64,000 nucleotides of DNA from JAZDFC01 sp043808235 (GCA_043808235.1 JAZDFC010000039.1:176978-240977); one strand, 5' to 3'. Numbered from the stretch's first letter, positions 15,655-23,957 are shown. The notes: generated by a model from the letters alone, not told the origin. Numbers and translations: made by a program.

Positions 15655-15703
15655 ACATGTTACTTCTTGACATGTTACCAGATGGTAAGTTACCACATGG
15701 TAA
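15655..15703. promoter_or_regulatory. 15-bp periodic repeat/palindromes upstream of ATPase-RM pair
   Basis: ACATGTTA occurs at 15655 and 15670. The palindromes TTACCAGATGGTAA (15675-15688) and TTACCACATGGTAA (15690-15703) follow, so successive units are 15 bp apart. The block lies 20-70 bp before the ATPase ATG (15635, minus), a natural place for a repressor operator. No controller gene is adjacent. Confidence 0.5.
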
Positions 15704-15839
15704 GCAGTTAAATTCTTCTATCATAATAGATTAAAATACTTTTCGCCGTAAATATGGACTTCTTATTAGGGAAAGTCAAGCGAGGATTTTAAAATAAATG
15801 GCAATATATTTTTCAAATCCCTTGCTATCGATATTTCTC

Positions 15840-15866
15840 TTATCGTATATTTGCGATGAACGATAA
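15840..15866 (+). promoter_or_regulatory. Putative ArsR operator
   Basis: A perfect inverted repeat TTATCGT (15840-15846) and ACGATAA (15860-15866) separated by 13 bp, enclosing the partly symmetric ATCGTATATTTGCGAT. It sits 10 bp upstream of the arsR start, where ArsR/SmtB dimers usually autorepress. Confidence 0.5.
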
Positions 15867-15876
15867 AGGAAATGTG

Positions 15877-16224
15877 ATGGCTAAAGCAAAAATAGAAGAA
15901 TTCACAGTTGAAGAAAGTGAATTGGCTGATATTGCCAAAGCGCTTTCGCACCCGGCGAGATTAAAAATTCTGAAAATACTTTCTCAAATGGATGTATGCA
16001 TGTGCGGCGAAATTGTCGATCTTCTTCCGCTTGCTCAGGCAACCGTATCGCAGCATTTGAAAGAGTTGAAACGTGTTGGATTTATAAAAGGAACCATTGA
16101 AGGACCTAAAATGTGTTACTGCATCGACACAATCGCAATTCAAAAATATTATGGAATTATTAAAAGTTATTTTGAAAATATTAGTAAGGAGTGTAAAAGT
16201 TCATGCAAACCTCAAACGAACTGA
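15877..16224 (+). CDS. arsR: ArsR-family metalloregulator
   Basis: About 115 residues from ATG 15877, chosen because AAAGGA lies six bases upstream; an ATG at 15856 lies inside the operator-like repeat. The winged helix-turn-helix is clear (ALSHPARLKILKILSQMDVCMCGEIVDLLPLAQATVSQHLKEL). Two cysteines in CMCGEIVDLL match the CxC-type alpha-3 metal site of E. coli-like ArsR. A further pair CKSSC lies at the C-terminus. It is expected to repress the following operon and release DNA on As(III) or Sb(III). It overlaps arsM by 22 bp. Confidence 0.88.
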   Translation: MAKAKIEEFTVEESELADIAKALSHPARLKILKILSQMDVCMCGEIVDLLPLAQATVSQHLKELKRVGFIKGTIEGPKMCYCIDTIAIQKYYGIIKSYFENISKECKSSCKPQTN

Positions 16225-17009
16225 AAGAAATTGTAAAAGATAAATACGGTGAGATTGCAAAGGAATCCCAAACGGGCTGCGGGTGCAGTTGCGGCTGTAG
16301 TGACGATGGAAAAATAACCGGTTATACAATTTTACAGGATGAGTATTCGAATCTTGACGGGTACGTGAAAGAAGCGGATTTGAAACTCGGTTGCGGTATT
16401 CCAACCGAACATGCCGAAATCAAAGAGGGTGATATCGTAGTTGACCTCGGCAGCGGCGCCGGTAACGATGTGTTCGTTGCGCGGGCAATTGTTGGCGATA
16501 AAGGAACAGTTATCGGCATCGACATGACGGAAGAAATGATTGTGAAAGCAAACCACAACAATCAGAAATTGGGATTCACGAATGTTGAATTTAAACTCGG
16601 TGATATCGAAAACATGCCGGTTGAAAATAACACTGCGGATGTGGTAATTAGCAACTGCGTTTTGAATCTGGTTCCCGATAAGGCAAAAGCGTTTTCGGAA
16701 ATTTTTAGGATACTAAAACCCGGTGGACATTTCTGTATTTCGGATATTGTACTAAAAGGAGAGTTGCCGGCGGGATTAAGGAAGTCAGCGGAAATGTACG
16801 CGGGTTGTGTTACCGGGGCAATCCAGCAGGAGGAATATTTGAAAATTATCGAAGAGGCAGGATTTAAAAATATTCAAGTCAAAGCATCTGTAGATTCACC
16901 TCTGCCGGAAGAGATTTTAAAGGAATATTTATCCAATGCGGAAATAAACAAATATCGTCAAAGCGGAGCTGGAATTTTTAGCATAACTGTAAGCGCTTCT
17001 AAACTCTAA
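16203..17009 (+). CDS. arsM: Arsenite methyltransferase ArsM
   Basis: 268 residues, a SAM-dependent cytosolic enzyme converting As(III) to methylated species. Motif I is DLGSGAGND (81-89). The three arsenic-binding cysteines of the family are recognisable as C64 (LGCGIP), C152 (NCVLNL) and C202 (YAGCVTGA). The 50-residue spacing between the last two is as in characterised ArsM. A cysteine-rich N-terminal motif, CGCSCGCS, is an additional feature of bacterial members. AAGGAG lies inside the end of arsR upstream, so translation is coupled to the regulator. Confidence 0.92.
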   Translation: MQTSNELKEIVKDKYGEIAKESQTGCGCSCGCSDDGKITGYTILQDEYSNLDGYVKEADLKLGCGIPTEHAEIKEGDIVVDLGSGAGNDVFVARAIVGDKGTVIGIDMTEEMIVKANHNNQKLGFTNVEFKLGDIENMPVENNTADVVISNCVLNLVPDKAKAFSEIFRILKPGGHFCISDIVLKGELPAGLRKSAEMYAGCVTGAIQQEEYLKIIEEAGFKNIQVKASVDSPLPEEILKEYLSNAEINKYRQSGAGIFSITVSASKL

Positions 17010-17012
17010 TTC

Positions 17013-17101
17013 TCTGTGCCCCTCGGTGCATTCTCTTTGTAACTCAGTGAAATTCTTTTTCACAGAGAGCACAGAGAAGTCACAGAGTCACACGGAGCGA
17101 A
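17013..17101. repeat. CACAGAG/CTCTGTG hairpin repeat before arsC
   Basis: CTCTGTGCCCCTCGGTG...CTCAGTG on the left faces CACAGAGAGCACAGAG...CACAGAGTCACACGGAG on the right, a long imperfect hairpin. It ends right at the ribosome-binding stretch (CGAAGGAAA) of arsC. A second copy of the same type precedes the CcdA gene (23958-24027). Confidence 0.65.
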
Positions 17102-17110
17102 GGAAAAAAA

Positions 17111-17536
17111 ATGAAAAAACAAATATTAATACTTTGTACAGGAAATTCATGCCGCAGCCAGATGGCGGAAGGACTTTTAAAATCATTTGACGCTGAACTC
17201 GAAGTTTTCTCTGCCGGGACACGTCCTGCGGAGCGAGTTAATCCTTTAGCAGTCCGGGTGATGAATGAAATCGGGATAGACATCAGTAGCGGTATCCCGG
17301 AAAATATTGATAAGTATGTTTCTCAATCATTCGATTACGTCATCACAGTTTGCGACAACGCAAAAGAAGTTTGCCCTATTTTCACCGGTGAAGTAAAACA
17401 CAAACTTCACATTGGATTCGATGATCCGGCAGAGGCGACGGGAACAGAGGAGGAGCAATTGAAAGTTTATCGTAGAGTAAGGGACGAAATAAAAGAAAGA
17501 TTTTTTGAGTTATATCAAAAAGAAATATCGAGGTAG
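17111..17536 (+). CDS. arsC: Arsenate reductase, thioredoxin-coupled (LMW-PTPase fold)
   Basis: 141 residues. The phosphatase-type P-loop CTGNSCRS gives C9-x5-R15. C81 and C88 (VCDNAKEVC) complete the C10/C82/C89 triad known from the plasmid pI258 enzyme. It reduces As(V) to As(III) in the cytosol with electrons passed by thioredoxin, and small thioredoxins are encoded just downstream. The conserved EVFSAGTRP and FDDPA motifs are present. AAGGA precedes the ATG. It supplies As(III) to ArsM and Acr3 in the same operon. Confidence 0.93.
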   Translation: MKKQILILCTGNSCRSQMAEGLLKSFDAELEVFSAGTRPAERVNPLAVRVMNEIGIDISSGIPENIDKYVSQSFDYVITVCDNAKEVCPIFTGEVKHKLHIGFDDPAEATGTEEEQLKVYRRVRDEIKERFFELYQKEISR

Positions 17537-17539
17537 CTG

Positions 17540-18316
17540 ATGTTCGACAAATCATTCGGACTTATAGGCGGCGGCAGGGTTGACAAAATATTACTGCACG
17601 CTATGAGTAGAAAAAGTTTGTTGCCGAAAAACATAATTGTAAGCGACACAAATAATGAAGTACTACAAAAACTTAAAAATCAATTTCCGAATATTGTGAT
17701 TACAAACGACAACATGGAACCGGCAAAATGCGATTATGTTTTTATCTCGCTGCATCCGCCGGTTTTTATGAGTGTATTAAATGAGATAAAAGAATCTGTC
17801 CGACCGGAATCAGTAATTATTTCACTGGCTCCGAAGATATCGATTGAGAAAATACAGGGTATTCTTACTCAATCGAAGAATGTTGTTCGGATGATACCCA
17901 ACGCGCCTTCGTATATTAATAAAGGATATAACCCTATTGCTTTTTCAAAAGATATTGCTGGTGAAGTTAAAAGCGAATTAGAAAAACTGTTTTCTGTTTT
18001 CGGTGAATTCCCGGAAGTGAATGAATATAATCTTGAAGCGTATGCTATAGTAGCCGCGATGGGACCGACATATTTGTGGTTCCAGCTTCAGCAGTTGAAA
18101 GAACTCGGTGCTTCGTTCGGCTTATCGGAAGATGAATTGAAGAAGACGATGCCCGCTATGGTAAAAGGCGCGATTGATACAATGTTTGAATCGGGATTAT
18201 CCATTGATGAGGTTATTGATTTGGTTCCGGTAAAACCGCTTGCGGAAGATGAACCGGCAATTAAAAACATGTACAAAACAAAATTGGAAAATTTATTTGC
18301 AAAGTTAAAATCTTAA
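17540..18316 (+). CDS. Pyrroline-5-carboxylate reductase-like NAD(P)-binding protein
   Basis: 258 residues. The N-terminal Rossmann fold begins FGLIGGGRVDKILLHAM, with the GxGxxG pattern read as G-G-G-R, slightly degenerate. The sequence resembles the ProC/F420-dependent oxidoreductase superfamily: a DYVFISLHPP strand, MIPNAPSYINKG (as in ProC 'RVMPNTP'), and a C-terminal helical dimerisation domain beginning AYAIVAAMGPTYLWF. It starts 4 bp after arsC and is followed closely by the YciI-like gene, so it belongs to the ars operon. A role in arsenic metabolism is not established. It could be a true proline-pathway enzyme or a reductase of another substrate. Confidence 0.6.
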   Translation: MFDKSFGLIGGGRVDKILLHAMSRKSLLPKNIIVSDTNNEVLQKLKNQFPNIVITNDNMEPAKCDYVFISLHPPVFMSVLNEIKESVRPESVIISLAPKISIEKIQGILTQSKNVVRMIPNAPSYINKGYNPIAFSKDIAGEVKSELEKLFSVFGEFPEVNEYNLEAYAIVAAMGPTYLWFQLQQLKELGASFGLSEDELKKTMPAMVKGAIDTMFESGLSIDEVIDLVPVKPLAEDEPAIKNMYKTKLENLFAKLKS

Positions 18317-18329
18317 AAGGGATTTATGA

Positions 18330-18623
18330 ATGAAACACTTTATCATAGAAATCACTTACAAAATACCGATTGAACAGTTCGAGAACATTGTACCGGAACA
18401 CCGCGCTTTCCTTCAAACAGGATACGACAAAAAGTTACTGCTTTTTTCCGGTCCGCAGGAACCGCGAGTTGGAGGAATTGTTGTTGCCCGCGCCGAATCA
18501 GTCGAAGAAATTAAATCGTTTTTCGAAAACGATCCATACAAACTAAATGGAGTTGCAGATTACCGGTTTATCGAATTCAATCCTGTAAAGCATCAGGAAT
18601 TTCTTTCATCGTGGATTAATTAA
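18330..18623 (+). CDS. YciI-family protein
   Basis: 97 residues, a small ferredoxin-like alpha/beta protein. The YciI hallmarks are visible: an N-terminal strand KHFIIEITYKIP, HRAFLQTGYDKKLLLFSGPQEPRVGGIVVARA with the conserved histidine (H24), and the FFENDPY segment with its aspartate. YciI proteins resemble muconolactone isomerases. Their enzymatic role is mostly unknown. It lies between the ProC-like protein and the thioredoxin in the same run of genes. Confidence 0.75.
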   Translation: MKHFIIEITYKIPIEQFENIVPEHRAFLQTGYDKKLLLFSGPQEPRVGGIVVARAESVEEIKSFFENDPYKLNGVADYRFIEFNPVKHQEFLSSWIN

Positions 18624-18634
18624 AGGAGAATAAG

Positions 18635-18880
18635 TTGAACGTAATAAAAGTATATGGAACAGGCTGTGCAAGATGCAGAAACCTCGAAAGCCTTTGTAAT
18701 GAGGCTGTTGCCGAAATGAAAATAGAAGCCAAGATAGAAAAGGTAACAGACATCGCGGAGATAGTAAAATCCGGAATAATGATGACGCCCGGATTGGAGA
18801 TTAACGGCAAAGTTGTTTCTGCGGGACAAATCCCGACCAAGTCAACTTTAATACATTGGATTCAAGAAAACGCAAAGTAA
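18635..18880 (+). CDS. Small thioredoxin-fold protein (thioredoxin_3), TTG start
   Basis: 81 residues. It starts at TTG 18635, supported by AAAGGAG seven bases upstream and the absence of another start before the first strand. The active site is GTGCARCRN (C-x2-C at residues 11-14). The cis-proline segment MMTPGLEINGKVV is typical of the MTH895/thioredoxin_3 family. These proteins are regularly encoded next to ArsP_1/DUF318 permeases, as here. It may serve ArsC or the permease as a dithiol donor or carrier (inference). Confidence 0.85.
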   Translation: MNVIKVYGTGCARCRNLESLCNEAVAEMKIEAKIEKVTDIAEIVKSGIMMTPGLEINGKVVSAGQIPTKSTLIHWIQENAK

Positions 18881-18917
18881 GAGTTAGTAAATTCACTAAA
18901 TAAAGAGTTTTGATTAA

Positions 18918-18937
18918 CCCCGGCATTTATGCCGGGG
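18918..18937. repeat. CCCCGGCAT...ATGCCGGGG palindrome
   Basis: A 9-bp perfect stem with a 2-nt centre, followed by AAAAAGGCTTCAGCCC. Both resemble dispersed palindromic repeats. It lies just upstream of the permease and forms the first codons of its longest possible frame. Confidence 0.65.
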
Positions 18938-18981
18938 AAAACAATACAAAAATGAAAAAGGCTTCAGCCCAAATGATTTTT

Positions 18982-19995
18982 ATGAAAACGAAATTTTATT
19001 TAATTCCGACTCTATTAATATTGTGGTTGATTCTTTATCTCAATCTTACAGAGATAACCTACTTCATTGTTTATTCATTATTCAAAATGAACCGCGAATC
19101 GCATTTGACAAAAGCAGTTCACTTCTTTGTTTACGAAGTCCCGAAAGTACTATTGCTGCTTACGTTGATTGTGTTCATCGTTGGAATCATCCGTACTTAT
19201 TTTTCTCCCGAACGCACACGAAGGATACTCGGCGGCAAATCGTTATTCACCGGAAATGTGTTGGCAAGTTTGCTGGGAATTGTAACTCCTTTTTGTTCAT
19301 GTTCAGCAATTCCTTTGTTCATCGGATTTGTGCAGGCTGGCGTTCCGCTTGGAGTTACGTTTTCATTTTTAATTGCAGCGCCGATGATAAATGAAATCGC
19401 TGTAGTTCTTCTGTTTGGATTGTTCGGCTGGCAGACAGCGCTTATTTATGTTTCAACCGGACTTGTAATTGCCATTCTCTCCGGATTCATTATCGGTAAG
19501 CTGAATTTGGAAAGATACGTTGAAGACTGGGTGCGTAATTTAACTGCGGGTAACTTGCTAACCGAAGATGAAAAAATACCATTTGCAAATCGTATTGAAT
19601 CCGGGTTTACCGCAGTAAAAGAAATCGTCGGTAAAGTTTGGATTTATATTGTGCTCGGCGTCGGTGTTGGAGCAGGAATTCACGGCTATGTTCCCGAAAA
19701 TTTTATGGCGGGAATTATGGGAAAGAGCGCGTGGTGGTCTGTCCCGGTTTCTGTTTTAATCGGCGTACCGATGTATTCCAACGCGGTTGGAATTATTCCC
19801 GTTGTGCAGGCTTTGTTGAGCAAAGGCGCTTCGCTCGGAACGGTGCTTGCATTTATGATGAGTGTAATAGCGCTTTCTCTGCCGGAAATGATTATCCTCC
19901 GGAAAGTTTTAAAGATACAGTTGATTTTAATCTTCGCCGGAATTGTAGCTTCCGGTATAATTGTAGTCGGTTATTTATTCAATTTTATTTACTAA
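18982..19995 (+). CDS. ArsP_1/DUF318 family permease
   Basis: About 337 residues from ATG 18982. Longer starts at 18973, 18952 or TTG 18910 would translate the palindromic repeat and are less likely. There are about eight TM helices. The family motif TPFCSCSAIPLFIGFVQAGVP carries the C-x-C pair in a membrane segment, and the second half holds GVPMYSNAVGIIPVVQALLSKG, its pseudo-repeat. Characterised ArsP members export trivalent organoarsenicals such as MAs(III), which would suit the ArsM in this operon. Others move different substrates. The thioredoxin_3 gene directly upstream is the usual partner. Confidence 0.82.
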   Translation: MKTKFYLIPTLLILWLILYLNLTEITYFIVYSLFKMNRESHLTKAVHFFVYEVPKVLLLLTLIVFIVGIIRTYFSPERTRRILGGKSLFTGNVLASLLGIVTPFCSCSAIPLFIGFVQAGVPLGVTFSFLIAAPMINEIAVVLLFGLFGWQTALIYVSTGLVIAILSGFIIGKLNLERYVEDWVRNLTAGNLLTEDEKIPFANRIESGFTAVKEIVGKVWIYIVLGVGVGAGIHGYVPENFMAGIMGKSAWWSVPVSVLIGVPMYSNAVGIIPVVQALLSKGASLGTVLAFMMSVIALSLPEMIILRKVLKIQLILIFAGIVASGIIVVGYLFNFIY

Positions 19996-19999
19996 CCTT

Positions 20000-20680
20000 A
20001 TGAAAATATTACAAACATTGCTTTTATTTATGATGACCTTCTGCGGGACTGCAAATAACAATTTTGATTTCGTAGAACTGCGCAATCAAATTGCTGAAAT
20101 CAATGTTTCACTTTATTCGCATGCGGTCCCTTCGCAAGAACATTTGGTAGGACTGAAAACTGCTTTGGAACAGCTTACACAACTAAACGAAGACTATTAC
20201 CCGAATGAACTTTGTGGGATAAAAAATTTAGTTAAGCGCATTAATACACTTAATTCCACTTACACGGATTTTTTGTCATTTGCTAATTCATCACCGGGTG
20301 CTGATACGCTGACAAAGGTATTCCGTGGAATTAACAATGAATTTAATTCAATCTTCGGAAAATATTTTCACAACGAGACGCTTTCTTCAAATAAGAAAAA
20401 AATAATTATTGTTTCAACCTCGCTGTCATGTGAGTATACTTTGGAAATGTGTTATAAACAGGAAATGGAAATTCAACGCTTGCTAAAACAAAATCCCGGA
20501 ATGGTTGAATACGCTGTAATCGACGGATACTATGAGTATGAGTTGGCGGACAAGTATCAAGCCGGGTTCATGCCGACAATAATAATACTCAACTCAAAAA
20601 ATGACGAACTAAAAAGATACGTGAGAGAAGAAACAGTATTGACCAAACTTAAAGAAAACATTTTTGAGAATGAAAAATGA
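20000..20680 (+). CDS. Exported thioredoxin-fold protein with CX6C motif
   Basis: 226 residues. Signal-peptide-like start MKILQTLLLFMMTFCGTA; the cysteine at residue 15 does not match a good lipobox. Residues 25-125 are helical and unassigned. Residues about 130-226 read as a thioredoxin fold: strand KKIIIVSTSLSCEYTLEMCYKQ, strand VEYAVIDGYYEYELADKYQ, cis-proline AGFMPTIIILN. The expected CxxC is replaced by SCEYTLEMC, that is C-x6-C. It is four bases after the permease and overlaps the cytochrome start by 4 bp (ATGAAAAATGA), so it is coupled to the cytochrome. A heme-chaperone or redox-partner role is inferred. Confidence 0.65.
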   Translation: MKILQTLLLFMMTFCGTANNNFDFVELRNQIAEINVSLYSHAVPSQEHLVGLKTALEQLTQLNEDYYPNELCGIKNLVKRINTLNSTYTDFLSFANSSPGADTLTKVFRGINNEFNSIFGKYFHNETLSSNKKKIIIVSTSLSCEYTLEMCYKQEMEIQRLLKQNPGMVEYAVIDGYYEYELADKYQAGFMPTIIILNSKNDELKRYVREETVLTKLKENIFENEK

Positions 20681-23160
20681 AAAATAAAACGATACTCGTT
20701 ATCTTAGCTATGGCGGTTGTTTTTATAGCAATTATAATTGTTGCTCAAATCTATCAAAATTCGGAAGCAGTAAATAATTACACCGTTGTAAAAAAAGAGG
20801 CAACAAGCAAAGGCGTTTGTCCGCCGTTCAATTTGTATGATGAGGATGGAAAAGTTATTGACCCTGTTAATAACGTTAATACGGATAAACCATATTCACC
20901 CAAAAAAACCTGCGGGGCGGATGGATGCCATGACTATGACAAGATAACCGAAGGATTTCATTTTCAGCAAGGACGAGGCGAAGAACCCACAGCCACAATG
21001 AAAGAACGTTATCAATGGGTTTCTTCCCCGGGCAACTACGGCGGGAATTGGTGTTCACCGGCTCCAATTTATAGACAGCTTGCGCAAAAGAATAATTCGA
21101 ACGCACGAATGATAGATATGACTTCATTCGATTTTGTTACCGCTACTTGCGGTGCATGTCATCCCGGCGGTGGATCACTTGAATATGACCGCGATGGAAA
21201 CCGTTACGACAAAGTTATGAACGATACTTCTAATTACTACAGTGCAGGCGGAAATAATAATTTGGATGGAGATTATTTTAAAGCGCGATGGAATCAAACC
21301 GGAGTTATTGAAGCCGATTGTATGTTGTGCCATTTACCGGAATACGACTACAAGGGAAGGAATGCTCAATTAGAAAAACTAAATTTCAAATGGGCGGCTT
21401 CAGAAGGATCGGGATTAGCAAAGATTGATGGAAGTATTAAAGACACGCTTCCGGTGAAAGTAAATTATGATTTAGCAAAGTTTGATAAAGATGGGAAAGT
21501 TTCTTTGCATCTCGTAAGAGAGCCTCGAAATGAAACTTGCTTGAATTGTCACGCAAAACCGGATTGGAAAAAAAGGGGAACAACTTTTTCGGAAAGGAGG
21601 GACGTTCACTTCGCCGCCGGATTAAAATGTGTTGACTGCCATCCGGCTGGAAGTTATGCAGCAAATGAAATAATTCACGGGAAAGAAGTACATCAATTTG
21701 GAAAAGGAGACGACCCTTCCGGCAACGTGAGAAACGATTTGGACAATTCAATGAGAGATTGTCAGGATTGTCATTTAACAGGATACTTGAACGCCCCGAT
21801 AGCAAAACATTCCTGGCTGCCCCCGCTTCATCTTGAAAATATTGCTTGCCAAACATGTCATATAAAAGAACGACCAATTAAATCAGCGTTGGTTCAAGTT
21901 AGTGATGTTTACAATCCCGGGACAAAGATTTCACCGCCGCCGAAATATATCTGGACATTCTACGATCAGAATATGGATTACTGGAATCATTACGGTGAAC
22001 TGAATATGTTCACCGCAAAAGATGAACAGACAGACCCATCGCGACCGGTGCTGGCAAGATATAAAGGGAAAATATTTCCTGTTAATCCGGTTCACAGTGC
22101 ATGGCCGGGAATATTAACAGATGGTAAAAAGGGATTGAATCAGCCGACGATGAAAGATATTTATTCAATGTGGGTGCTACATAATTCGGATTCGACAAAA
22201 TATCCTTTGCTTTCGAAAATAAAAGATGATAGTGGAGACAAAATTCCGGAAGTAAACAAGCCCGAAGAAATTGAAGCTTTCATTCAATCGGTAACGCCTC
22301 ATTTGAAAAACACGAACTATGATTTGAATGGGAAGAAAGTAGTCTGGGTTAATAACGATAGGGTTTACACAAGCGGAAAAGATTATTTCGTTTTGCCGAA
22401 GGAAGAATTCGAATCTTCACCATATGCCTCAGTTTATAAATACAGTCATGACGTAATGCCTGCAAAGGCGGCGTTGGGAATAAACGGATGCATGGATTGC
22501 CATTCGTTCAGTTCGCCAGTGTTTAATGCGGAGATTGTTAAATATCCTTTTGGAGAAGATGGCAAACCGGTAATGGAACCACAATATGTAAGAATGGGAA
22601 TAAGCGGACTTTCAGCTAATATTGGCGCGTTCAGAGAGGAAATAGTAAAACCGATTATCTATTCTGAAATAGGATTATTATTGATTGGCGTTCTGCTGAG
22701 TTTTGTTTTGGGTTTATTAGTAAAATCTTTTGATTTACAAATGCTTGGAATAAACGCTAAAACCGTTTTTGTAATTCTTTACGGAATAACTATTGCCGGG
22801 TTTTTGTTTATTTCGCTAAAACCCGATTTGAATAGTTATATATTACCTAACCGACTTTGGCTGGACTCAAATCATTTCATCATCTCAGCTGCGATTATTC
22901 TTTTGGGATTGTTCGGACTTTCAAAATTATGGAACAGCTCGAAAGAGAAATCTAATCATAAATATTTGATTGGATTGTTGAGTGGAATGCTTTCCTTAAC
23001 TCTTCTTAGCGGTGTAGTGATTTTATTCAAAATAAGTTTCCTCAGCGGCATTGCTTATAATCTGTTCGATTTCATGCTTGCCGGGATATTGGCGGTTACT
23101 ATTTTCATAGGAATTCATTTTCAATTAACAAAACCAACTATAAATTTTAGGACGGTATGA
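20677..23160 (+). CDS. Membrane octaheme c-type cytochrome of the ars island
   Basis: 827 residues. An N-terminal anchor (VILAMAVVFIAIIIVAQIY) is followed by a periplasmic region with eight heme sites: one unusual C-x4-CH (CGADGCH, 79-85), then CGACH 158, CMLCH 215, CLNCH 288, CVDCH 318, CQDCH 362, CQTCH 391 and CMDCH 605. The last lies in HDVMPAKAALGINGCMDCHS, a conserved end motif of multiheme quinol-linked cytochromes. Residues about 655-815 form five TM helices. Such an architecture fits quinol oxidation and electron delivery to or from a periplasmic substrate. No arsenic function is known. Its place between an arsenic permease and acr3 makes it noteworthy. It overlaps the next gene by 4 bp. 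Confidence 0.8.
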   Translation: MKNKTILVILAMAVVFIAIIIVAQIYQNSEAVNNYTVVKKEATSKGVCPPFNLYDEDGKVIDPVNNVNTDKPYSPKKTCGADGCHDYDKITEGFHFQQGRGEEPTATMKERYQWVSSPGNYGGNWCSPAPIYRQLAQKNNSNARMIDMTSFDFVTATCGACHPGGGSLEYDRDGNRYDKVMNDTSNYYSAGGNNNLDGDYFKARWNQTGVIEADCMLCHLPEYDYKGRNAQLEKLNFKWAASEGSGLAKIDGSIKDTLPVKVNYDLAKFDKDGKVSLHLVREPRNETCLNCHAKPDWKKRGTTFSERRDVHFAAGLKCVDCHPAGSYAANEIIHGKEVHQFGKGDDPSGNVRNDLDNSMRDCQDCHLTGYLNAPIAKHSWLPPLHLENIACQTCHIKERPIKSALVQVSDVYNPGTKISPPPKYIWTFYDQNMDYWNHYGELNMFTAKDEQTDPSRPVLARYKGKIFPVNPVHSAWPGILTDGKKGLNQPTMKDIYSMWVLHNSDSTKYPLLSKIKDDSGDKIPEVNKPEEIEAFIQSVTPHLKNTNYDLNGKKVVWVNNDRVYTSGKDYFVLPKEEFESSPYASVYKYSHDVMPAKAALGINGCMDCHSFSSPVFNAEIVKYPFGEDGKPVMEPQYVRMGISGLSANIGAFREEIVKPIIYSEIGLLLIGVLLSFVLGLLVKSFDLQMLGINAKTVFVILYGITIAGFLFISLKPDLNSYILPNRLWLDSNHFIISAAIILLGLFGLSKLWNSSKEKSNHKYLIGLLSGMLSLTLLSGVVILFKISFLSGIAYNLFDFMLAGILAVTIFIGIHFQLTKPTINFRTV

Positions 23161-23510
23161 TGGAAGATAAATTAAATATTATTGTAGCCTGTTCCGGTGC
23201 ATCTAATACCGGCTCATACTCGGATTTAGTAGCGCGGAAATTAATGCAAAGCGGAAAAGCAAAAATGTTATGCCTTGCAAGATTTGCAGTAGATGAAAAT
23301 TTTGTTGAGCAGACAAAGAAGGATATGTACAATTACAAAGATATAATTGTAATTGACGGATGCCCTATTAATTGCGCGGAAAAAATTATTCAAAAATTAG
23401 AAGTCAACGATTACGTTCACAAAAGTATTACGGATTTTGGTATCGAAAAAGGGAAGACTCCCGTAACGCCTGAAAAGATTAATGAAATTGTAGAATCATT
23501 AATTTGCTAA
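23157..23510 (+). CDS. DGC-domain (putative zinc-binding) protein
   Basis: 117 residues. The features are NIIVACSGASNTGSYSDLVARKL at the start, then MLCLARFAVDE and IVIDGCPINCAEKI. The DGC tripeptide gives the family its name (DGC domain, PF08859 type). Cysteines C11, C40, C68 and C72 are candidates for metal binding. The start overlaps the cytochrome stop (GTATGATGG). The function of the family is unknown, and it is often near multiheme cytochromes or metal-resistance genes. Confidence 0.75.
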   Translation: MMEDKLNIIVACSGASNTGSYSDLVARKLMQSGKAKMLCLARFAVDENFVEQTKKDMYNYKDIIVIDGCPINCAEKIIQKLEVNDYVHKSITDFGIEKGKTPVTPEKINEIVESLIC

Positions 23511-23562
23511 AAACAGAAAAACTTACAGTTGAGAATGATATTAAAACATATAGGAGTATTAA

Positions 23563-23934
23563 ATGAAACAAATCTTGTTGCTTTTTATTCTTGTGCCGTT
23601 TATTGTGAGTATTGCACAGACAAAGAAAAAAGAGGAAGCAAAACCAAAAGTGACATTCGTTGAACTTGGTTCTGTAAACTGCATTCCGTGTAAACAGATG
23701 CAGCCGATAATGAAAGCAATTGAAAAGAAATACGGCGAGCAAGTGAAAGTGGTTTTTTATGATGTATGGAAAGACGACCAAAAACAATATGCCGAGAAGT
23801 ACGGGATAAAACTAATTCCGACGCAAGTATTCCTTGATGAAAACGGCAAAGAGTTTTTCCGCCACGAAGGTTTTTACCCCGAAGTGGAAATAGATAAACT
23901 GTTACAAAAGCGCGGATTGAAACCGAAAAAATAG
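23563..23934 (+). CDS. Periplasmic thioredoxin-like protein
   Basis: 123 residues. Signal peptide MKQILLLFILVPFIVSIAQ, then a classic thioredoxin fold. The active site is VNCIPCKQM (C-x2-C near residues 43-46), the cis-proline is KLIPTQVFLDENG and the end LLQKRGLKPKK is basic. It is directly followed by a CcdA-like membrane protein, which would keep it reduced. Together they probably maintain thiols for heme attachment to the octaheme cytochrome or for arsenical reduction in the periplasm (inference). Confidence 0.85.
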   Translation: MKQILLLFILVPFIVSIAQTKKKEEAKPKVTFVELGSVNCIPCKQMQPIMKAIEKKYGEQVKVVFYDVWKDDQKQYAEKYGIKLIPTQVFLDENGKEFFRHEGFYPEVEIDKLLQKRGLKPKK

Positions 23935-23957
23935 ATCCGGTGGCTCGTTGCGAATTC

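Noticed and set aside
15655..15703. CRISPR-like array
   Set aside because: Units repeat every 15 bp without unique spacers, far below CRISPR repeat-spacer length.
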